A DNA stretch of 11,071 nucleotides from Gemmatimonadota bacterium (GTDB lineage Bacteria; Gemmatimonadota; Gemmatimonadetes; Gemmatimonadales; GWC2-71-9): contig JAOTWK010000079.1 of NCBI GenBank assembly GCA_029862935.1, forward strand, positions 1-11,071, given 5' to 3'. Position 1 is the stretch's first letter. Each line of letters opens with the position of its first letter. The notes under the pieces were generated by a model. The model saw nothing but the letters and a program-made list of their open reading frames with translations. It did not search any database and was not told the DNA's origin. Below, one piece after another: positions 5,952 through 11,071 of this stretch. The translations under genes and the position numbers were made by a program.

Positions 5952-7546
5952 CCGCCGTTCCAGACGCCTTGCGTGCGGCACTCGCCGATCGCTACGGGCT
6001 CGACCGTGTGATCGGACGCGGCGGGATGGCAACGGTGTACCTGGCAGCCGACCTCAAGCACCGCCGCCGGGTTGCCGTCAAGGTGCTCCGCCCCGATCTC
6101 GCAGCTTCGATCGGGACGGACCGGTTTCTCAAAGAAATCGAGATCGCAGCAGGCTTGAGTCATCCCTACATCGTGCCGCTGCACGACTCGGGAGAAGCCC
6201 ACGACTTCCTTTACTACGTGATGCCCTATGTGGAGGGAGCTTCGCTCCGCAAGCGGCTCAACGCGGAGCAGCGTCTCGCGGTACCCGCGGCCGTCCGCAT
6301 CGCCCGCGATGTCGCCGAGGCGCTGAGTTACGCGCACGGGGTCGGCGTGCTGCACCGCGACATCAAGCCAGAGAACATCCTGTTCGCGCACGGCCATGCG
6401 GTGGTCGCCGACTTCGGGGTCGCCAAGGCGATCACGACGGCAGCCGATCCGTCGTTCACGCGCACCGGTTTGGCACTCGGAACACCGGGCTACATGAGCC
6501 CGGAACAGGCCGCCGGAGTGCGGGATGTCGACGCACGAACCGACGTGTACGGTCTCGGTTGCGTCCTCTACGAAATGCTGATCGGCGAGACGCCGGGCCT
6601 CTGGCTCACAGATGAAGCGGTGCGACTCAGACGCTTCGTAGACGCTTCGCCTGAGCATCGAGCGCCTCTCGACGCTCTGTCCGGATCGCTCGAGCAGGTC
6701 ATGGTGAAGGCACTCGCCATGCACCCGGACAAGCGTTTCGCCACGGCAGACGATTTTGCCCAGGCGCTCAAGGAAGCCACCGACCGGACCCAGAAGTACG
6801 GTGACGTCGAGGTGCGTCAGATCATGAAGCGCGCGTCGGAGTTGGAGCTCGAACACCCGACACCCGCGGACGCCCTGTCGGTGGGCGGAGTTGAGCAGGT
6901 TGCAGCCCAAGTCGGTATTCCGCCCGCTCGCGTCCGGCAAGCGGTTCGCGACCTGGACCGACCGTCCAAGGCAGTGGTTCCACAGCGGGTTGAAGGCTGG
7001 AACCGTTTCTTGGGTCGATCGCACAGACTCACGATCGACCGGGTGGTGCAAGGCGAGGTTCCCGAAGCCGAATTCGCGTATCTCGCCGACGAGATCCGGA
7101 TGACGATGGGATCGGTGGGGCTGGTTGGGACTCTGGGTCACTCCATGACGTGGAGTTCGTCACCCCCGGGTCAGGGGACCGGACGCAACGTGCAGATCAC
7201 CATTTCAGCGCGGCATGGAGAGACACGGATTCACATCGAAGAGCATTTCGCCAATCTCGCAGGTGGCCTGTACGGGGGCATCATGGGCGGCGGCGGCGGC
7301 GGGATGATGGCCGTCAGCTTGGCGGTTGCCATGGAGTCGCTCCAAATGCCGGTCGTCGGCGTGATCGCCGCCATCACGAGTGTTGCCGGGTCGTACATCA
7401 TCGCACGGACCTTCTATACGAGTACGTTCAGCAAGCGCGAGCGGGAACTGCACGCGTTGGCTGACGCGTTGTCCGAGCAAGTTGAAGTCTCGATTTCGCC
7501 ATCCCGCTTCAAAGGCTCCGAGTCGCAACGACAGCTTCCTCGCTGA
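5948..7546 (+). CDS. Membrane-associated Ser/Thr protein kinase with fused C-terminal domain
   Basis: A 532-residue Hanks-type (PknB-like) kinase. The kinase domain spans about 16-275: glycine loop I-G-R-G-G (22-26), catalytic Lys45, catalytic loop H-R-D-I-K-P-E-N (136-143), D-F-G (155-157) and G-T-P-G-Y-M-S-P-E (178-186). All key residues are present, so it should be active. After the kinase come a helical segment (about 284-338) resembling the short HTH-like modules common in Gemmatimonadota proteins, a beta-rich region (about 352-432) that could be a START/SRPBCC-like fold, a glycine run (G447-G452) and two hydrophobic segments (about 439-461 and 467-487). The start is ATG 5948, which fits the family N-terminus; a GTG at 5915 would add 11 residues. 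A short upstream frame ends in ATGA overlap with this start. Substrate unknown. Confidence 0.92.
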   Translation: MTAVPDALRAALADRYGLDRVIGRGGMATVYLAADLKHRRRVAVKVLRPDLAASIGTDRFLKEIEIAAGLSHPYIVPLHDSGEAHDFLYYVMPYVEGASLRKRLNAEQRLAVPAAVRIARDVAEALSYAHGVGVLHRDIKPENILFAHGHAVVADFGVAKAITTAADPSFTRTGLALGTPGYMSPEQAAGVRDVDARTDVYGLGCVLYEMLIGETPGLWLTDEAVRLRRFVDASPEHRAPLDALSGSLEQVMVKALAMHPDKRFATADDFAQALKEATDRTQKYGDVEVRQIMKRASELELEHPTPADALSVGGVEQVAAQVGIPPARVRQAVRDLDRPSKAVVPQRVEGWNRFLGRSHRLTIDRVVQGEVPEAEFAYLADEIRMTMGSVGLVGTLGHSMTWSSSPPGQGTGRNVQITISARHGETRIHIEEHFANLAGGLYGGIMGGGGGGMMAVSLAVAMESLQMPVVGVIAAITSVAGSYIIARTFYTSTFSKRERELHALADALSEQVEVSISPSRFKGSESQRQLPR

Positions 7547-7609
7547 ACAAACACGCTCGCCGGTGGCCCATCCAGGTGACATGCACCGCGCGGTGCCCCA
7601 TTATTCGTC

Positions 7610-8797
7610 ATGGCAAAACACGCTTCCGCATCCGTGCTGGTCGTTTACAACTTCGTCGGCGAAGACGAGTACGAGCGTCTCAAGCACGTCGATCCCAAGT
7701 CACTCGAGTTCGAGCCGGAATACGACATCAAGGTCCCCACGGTCAGCGAGGAGTACGAGGCCGTCGCAAAGGCGCTGCGACAAGAGGGCTACCGTGCGCG
7801 GACGTTCAACATACACGAAGACCTGTCGCGTCTCGAACGCCGCATCAAACGCAACCCGCCTGACGTCGTCTTCAACCTGGTCGAGTTCTTCCACGACGAT
7901 CCCGAGCTCGAGCAATACATCGCCGGATTGTTCGAGCTGCACCGGATCGCCTACACCGGTTCGTCACCATTCGCGTTGGGGTTGTGTCACAAGAAGGGCA
8001 TGGTCAAGCAGTTGCTCTTGGCGCACGGGGTCGCAACGCCGAGGTTCGTGCTGTTGCACGAGCCTCGCGTGCCGAAACGCCCGAAGCTCAAGTTCCCCCT
8101 GATCGTCAAGCCTGCCCGCGAGGATGCGAGCGCGGGTGTCGAGCGCGAGTCCGTCGTGTTCGACGACACGCAGCTCGCCACGCGGCTTGCGTATGTCTTC
8201 GAAGAGTTTGCCCCACCGGTGCTCGTCGAGGAATTCATCGATGGGACTGAGCTCCACGTTGGAGTACTCGGCAATGACGATGCCGAGGTCCTCCCGCCAA
8301 TCGAGTGGGATTTCTCTGAACTGCCCGGCGATCATCCTCCCATCATCAGCTTTGCTGCCAAATGGAATCCGCTGTCGGAGGTGTACCACCGCGTGCACTC
8401 GATCTGTCCGGCCCGCTTGTCCAAGAAGATGCTGCGCAAAGTCGAGCGGACGGTACTCAAGGCCTACGAGGTGACGGGCTGCCGCGATTACGCCCGTCTC
8501 GATGTGCGGCTGGGTGACGACGGGAAGGTCTACGTGCTCGAGGTGAACCCCAATCCCGATCTCACCGAAGGCGTGTCACTGATGGAATCGGCAGAACATG
8601 CTGACTACTCGTTCTCGACAACGTTGGCCATCATCGTGGAGTACGCGTTGGAGCGAAAGGCAGAACTGGAAGAGTGGGAAGAGCGAAGGAAGCGGCTGCA
8701 CACCAAGCCGGGCAGTCCCGAAGGCCTGACCGCGACACTCGACGGCATTCCGTCGGATGAGCCCGATCCGCCGAGGCAACCCGCCGAGAACGATTGA
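7610..8797 (+). CDS. ATP-grasp ligase related to D-alanine-D-alanine ligase
   Basis: A 395-residue cytoplasmic ATP-grasp enzyme predicted to join a carboxylate to an amine via an acyl-phosphate. The N-terminal domain ends around residue 140. ATP-binding Lys167 lies in I-V-K-P-A-R, followed by the loop E-D-A-S-A-G (171-176), where D-Ala-D-Ala ligases usually have E-G-S-S-x-G. L-V-E-E-F-I-D-G-T-E-L (205-215) is the hinge strand. Mg ligands are Asp298 (Y-A-R-L-D), Glu311 and Asn313 (E-V-N-P-N-P), where Ddl has E-x-N-T-x-P-G. These differences suggest a different substrate from D-Ala. A charged, proline-rich tail of about 50 residues follows. No Shine-Dalgarno precedes the ATG. It follows the kinase gene by 63 bases on the same strand and may be co-transcribed. 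I would not call it Ddl itself. Confidence 0.88.
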   Translation: MAKHASASVLVVYNFVGEDEYERLKHVDPKSLEFEPEYDIKVPTVSEEYEAVAKALRQEGYRARTFNIHEDLSRLERRIKRNPPDVVFNLVEFFHDDPELEQYIAGLFELHRIAYTGSSPFALGLCHKKGMVKQLLLAHGVATPRFVLLHEPRVPKRPKLKFPLIVKPAREDASAGVERESVVFDDTQLATRLAYVFEEFAPPVLVEEFIDGTELHVGVLGNDDAEVLPPIEWDFSELPGDHPPIISFAAKWNPLSEVYHRVHSICPARLSKKMLRKVERTVLKAYEVTGCRDYARLDVRLGDDGKVYVLEVNPNPDLTEGVSLMESAEHADYSFSTTLAIIVEYALERKAELEEWEERRKRLHTKPGSPEGLTATLDGIPSDEPDPPRQPAEND

Positions 8798-8817
8798 GGG
8801 CACCCCAACTCGGCACC

Positions 8818-8870
8818 AAAAAAGAAAAAAGAACGACCGGGCCGCTCAGGTCTCCCCAAGCGGCCCGGTC
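8818..8870 (-). terminator. Intrinsic terminator of the cold-shock gene
   Basis: A perfect 12-base-pair stem (GACCGGGCCGCT at 8835-8846 with AGCGGCCCGGTC at 8859-8870) closes a 12-base loop. Read on the minus strand it is followed by a T-rich run (TTCTTTTTTCTTTTTT). It begins 17 bases after the cold-shock stop codon. On the plus strand there is no T-run, so it would end ligase transcripts only weakly if at all. Confidence 0.93.
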
Positions 8871-8887
8871 CGGACGGTGGCGTGCGG

Positions 8888-9100
8888 TCAGCCTTCGAGG
8901 ATCATGACATTCTGTGCGGCGGGACCCTTGTCTCCGTCGACGATCTCGAACTCGACTCGCTGACCCTCCTTCAGCGACTTGAAGCCGTCTGATTGGATTG
9001 CGGAGAAATGCACAAAGCAATCCTTCTCTCCGTTCTCCGGTGTGATGAACCCGTAGCCCTTCTTGTCGTTGAACCACTTCACTGTTCCGGTGTTAGACAT
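8888..9100 (-). CDS. Cold-shock domain protein (CspA family)
   Basis: A 70-residue single cold-shock domain, a five-stranded beta barrel that binds single-stranded RNA and DNA and loosens mRNA structure. RNP1 reads K-G-Y-G-F-I (residues 14-19) and RNP2 C-F-V-H-F (28-32), with Cys in place of the more common Val or Ile at the first RNP2 position. The opening T-G-T-V-K-W-F-N is canonical. A GGAGGAG ribosome site precedes the ATG. The gene is monocistronic, convergent with the ligase and divergent from the phosphoesterase, and ends in a strong terminator. Which paralogue (cspA, cspC, cspE type) cannot be decided here, so no symbol is given. Confidence 0.97.
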   Translation of the reverse strand: MSNTGTVKWFNDKKGYGFITPENGEKDCFVHFSAIQSDGFKSLKEGQRVEFEIVDGDKGPAAQNVMILEG

Positions 9101-9326
9101 GCCGGTACTCCTCCATCTGACTACGCTGATGCCATCTCCGTCCGGTCACGCCGCACTCGACAACATCAACTTGCCGCGGCCTTCGCCCCCGCGCTGGGCT
9201 GCCGACGTCACCTCGGCGTCCGATATCGAAAAACTAACCGGGAAGAGCTGACCTCGGAAGATTGACCGTCGTGGCGGAGGCCCAGCGCCGGGGCTAGCTT
9301 GACCGCATACATTCTTGCCGGTACAG
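9101..9326. other. Divergent promoter region of the cold-shock and phosphoesterase genes
   Basis: These 226 bases separate two divergent starts and must hold both promoters. Two copies of TTGACCG (from 9262 and from 9299) lie 37 bases apart on the plus strand, and TACATT (9308-9313) could be a -10 element, but no pair with correct spacing is convincing. A small hairpin (GCCGA/TCGGC, 9201-9217) lies on the cold-shock leader side. Cold-shock genes often have long structured leaders; I cannot place the transcription start. Confidence 0.5.
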
Positions 9327-10421
9327 ATGTCACGCCGATCCGCGATCGACAGCGCGCTCGAACGCGTGCTGAACGAAACCCGCACGCATCTCGTCTCGCT
9401 CGATGTGGCAAGCGATCGCTACGTCGTTTTCTCCGACCATCACAGGGGACAACGGGACGGCGCAGACGACTTCCGCCGAAATGAAGCGGCCTACCTCGCA
9501 GCCCTCGATCACTATTACGACGAGCGCTATACCCTGATCCTCCTCGGCGATGCCGAAGAGCTGTGGGAAAATCGCGTGGAACCCGTGATGCGGGCGTACA
9601 GAAACGTGCTGGAGGCGGAGCACCGGTTTCATCCGGAGCGCCTAATCAAGATCTGGGGGAATCACGATGACGAGTGGGCATCTCCACGGCGCGTCGAGAA
9701 GCACCTCCCGGCCGTGTTCGGTCACATCGAAGTACGCGAAGGGTTACAGTTCTCCGTTCGCCAGAAAGGTGCAGAGCTCGGCCGACTGCTGATGCTTCAC
9801 GGTCACCAGGGCACGCTGTTCAGCGATCGCCTCGCAGGGCTCGCCAAGCTGGCGGTACGATTCGTCTGGCGCAGCATCCAGAGGATCACGCGGATGGCGT
9901 CGACGACCCCAGCTACCGATGCCTGCCTGCGCGACGAGCACGACCGGGCGATGTATCGCTGGGCCCAACGCCACGCCGACTTCGTGCTGATCGCGGGGCA
10001 CACCCACCGCCCGGTATTCAGCTCGAAGACACATCTGCAACAACTCGCGGAAGAAATCCAGGCGTTGGAGATGGCGATCGCCGGCGGGGAAGACAACGAT
10101 AGGCGTCGCAAGAAGCTCGCAAGTTTGCGCACCAAGGCAGTCAACGTGCGACGCAGAAGCGAGCAGTGCGAGGAGGCAGTGACCGACGACGAAGACCGCT
10201 CGCGGCCTTGCTACTTCAACTCGGGCTGCTGCTGCTTCGGGGACGGCGATATCACCGGTATCGAGCTCGCCCAAGGGGAGATTCGATTGGTGCGGTGGAG
10301 TACGCAGGATGGACCGCCCGACCGGATGGTGCTCGCACGAACCGACATCGACCGCGTGTACACTCAGCTCGGCCTCGACGAGCCTGGGCGCAAGGAGCAG
10401 GGTCATGCCTCCGACCGATGA
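9327..10421 (+). CDS. Calcineurin-like metallophosphoesterase with helical insertion
   Basis: A 364-residue phosphoesterase with the full metal-site series: S-D-H-H (Asp37, His39), G-D (Asp75), G-N-H-D (Asn112, His113), L-H-G-H (His158, His160) and G-H-T-H (His225, His227). It should bind two metal ions and hydrolyse a phosphate ester or pyrophosphate bond; the substrate is unknown. Between G-H-T-H and the final strands lies a charged, coiled-coil-like insertion at about 234-288, followed by F-N-S-G-C-C-C with Cys301-303, an unusual cysteine triplet. It is longer than LpxH-type enzymes (about 240 residues). ATG 9327 was preferred to a TTG at 9315; neither has a strong ribosome site. Its end overlaps the next gene by 17 bases, so the two are very likely an operon. 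Confidence 0.9.
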   Translation: MSRRSAIDSALERVLNETRTHLVSLDVASDRYVVFSDHHRGQRDGADDFRRNEAAYLAALDHYYDERYTLILLGDAEELWENRVEPVMRAYRNVLEAEHRFHPERLIKIWGNHDDEWASPRRVEKHLPAVFGHIEVREGLQFSVRQKGAELGRLLMLHGHQGTLFSDRLAGLAKLAVRFVWRSIQRITRMASTTPATDACLRDEHDRAMYRWAQRHADFVLIAGHTHRPVFSSKTHLQQLAEEIQALEMAIAGGEDNDRRRKKLASLRTKAVNVRRRSEQCEEAVTDDEDRSRPCYFNSGCCCFGDGDITGIELAQGEIRLVRWSTQDGPPDRMVLARTDIDRVYTQLGLDEPGRKEQGHASDR

Positions 10422-11071
10422 GCGCCTCGAGCGACTGCACCGCGATGCGCCGCTCACTGACGTGCACGCCCATCCTTCGCTCAAAGCATTCTTGTTCCGC
10501 CGTAACCTGTGGCGGCATTACCGAAGCGGCTCGACCTTCAACCCCTTCTCGAGCCGCTCGGATTTCGCGAGCCTCGCCCGCGGTGGGGTCCGCGTGCTGT
10601 GGTCGGCGCACTACGTGCCCGAGCGGGAGATCTTCCGCGACTGCTGGCTCGCGACTGTTGCCGGTTGGTTCGTACCTTCGTTGCGGCGGCTGCGCAAAGG
10701 ATCCGCGTTCGACTCACTGCTCGAAATGATGGCGGCCCTCGAACGGGAAGCGGCGCGCCGCCCGGAGCGGGTCGCTATCGCGCGATCCTTAAAGGAGTTG
10801 AACGAGCATCGCCGAGAAGACCGCATTGCGTTGGTTCACACCGTCGAGGGTCTCCATGCGCTGGGCGGGGATGCTGATCGGCTCGACAAGCTCGCGGAGC
10901 TGGGCGTTGCCATGGTGACGCTCAGCCATTTCTACGACAACAACATCGCCGCGCACGTCGACGGCATTCCAACGGACATGGCGATCCGCGGTCTGTGTGC
11001 ATTCGAGTTCGGTCTGGGACGGAGGCCGGTGCTCACAGATCTGGGTCGGACCATGCTCCGTCGCATGCAGC
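10405..11071 (+). CDS. Membrane dipeptidase-like (peptidase M19) hydrolase, partial at window end
   Basis: The first 222 residues of a TIM-barrel metallohydrolase; the rest lies outside the window. M19 hallmarks are T-V-E-G-L-H (metal-bridging Glu148), L-G-V-A-M-V-T-L-S-H-F (His175 region) and V-L-T-D-L-G-R-T-M-L near the end. The first metal motif is D-V-H-A-H (Asp19, His21, His23), where classical renal-dipeptidase-type enzymes have D-G-H-N-D, so the second ligand is His rather than Asp. No signal peptide is seen, so it is probably cytoplasmic. A GGAG ribosome site lies before ATG 10405, inside the end of the phosphoesterase gene. Classical M19 enzymes cut dipeptides, including those with a C-terminal D-residue; the altered motif makes the substrate uncertain. 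Confidence 0.85.
   Translation, partial: MPPTDERLERLHRDAPLTDVHAHPSLKAFLFRRNLWRHYRSGSTFNPFSSRSDFASLARGGVRVLWSAHYVPEREIFRDCWLATVAGWFVPSLRRLRKGSAFDSLLEMMAALEREAARRPERVAIARSLKELNEHRREDRIALVHTVEGLHALGGDADRLDKLAELGVAMVTLSHFYDNNIAAHVDGIPTDMAIRGLCAFEFGLGRRPVLTDLGRTMLRRMQ

Noticed and set aside
5666..7141. 491-residue open frame antisense to the kinase
   Set aside because: It lies entirely opposite a kinase with intact catalytic motifs (and the small gene before it), has no recognisable domain, and long antisense frames are common in GC-rich coding DNA.
9744..10484. 246-residue minus-strand frame opposite the phosphoesterase
   Set aside because: Antisense to clear metal-binding motifs; no ribosome site or family feature.

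Overview
The window looks like GC-rich chromosomal DNA from a soil- or sediment-type bacterium. The Ser/Thr kinase at 5948-7546 (Gemmatimonadota-style N-terminus 'LADRYGLDRVIGRGGMATVYLA' in spirit, with a C-terminal domain fused after the kinase) makes Gemmatimonadota or a neighbouring phylum my best guess. This is inference from protein style only; there is no rRNA or other marker gene in the window.

Left part (78-4515, minus strand): a compact group 1-type membrane-bound uptake [NiFe]-hydrogenase operon. In transcription order it encodes a Tat-exported, C-terminally anchored small subunit, the NiFe large subunit, a b-type cytochrome, the large-subunit maturation protease, and a monohaem c-type cytochrome that is probably a lipoprotein. 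The first three junctions are 4-base start/stop overlaps (ATGA, ATGA, GTGA); the last is a longer overlap. The machine would oxidise H2 on the outer face of the membrane and pass electrons through iron-sulfur clusters to cytochrome b and the quinone pool and/or to the c cytochrome. The general hyp maturation genes are not in the window and may lie beyond base 1. The most notable feature is the small subunit's proximal-cluster motif, which reads C-A-G-N where most enzymes have C-x-x-C, so one of four cluster ligands is an asparagine.

Middle (4516-5947): a 561-base divergent intergenic region with a strong inverted repeat about 90 bases upstream of the hydrogenase, then two small plus-strand genes of unknown function: a two-TM protein with a disordered N-terminus and a 64-residue charged helical protein.

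Right part (5948-11071): a membrane-anchored Ser/Thr kinase with an unusual C-terminal sensor-like region; an ATP-grasp ligase related to D-Ala-D-Ala ligase; a minus-strand cold-shock protein with a textbook terminator; and a plus-strand pair made of a calcineurin-like metallophosphoesterase and an M19 dipeptidase-like hydrolase. The last gene overlaps the phosphoesterase gene and runs off the window edge. The M19-like protein has H-x-H where the family normally has the H-x-D metal motif. No tRNA, rRNA, CRISPR array, insertion sequence or phage gene was seen.
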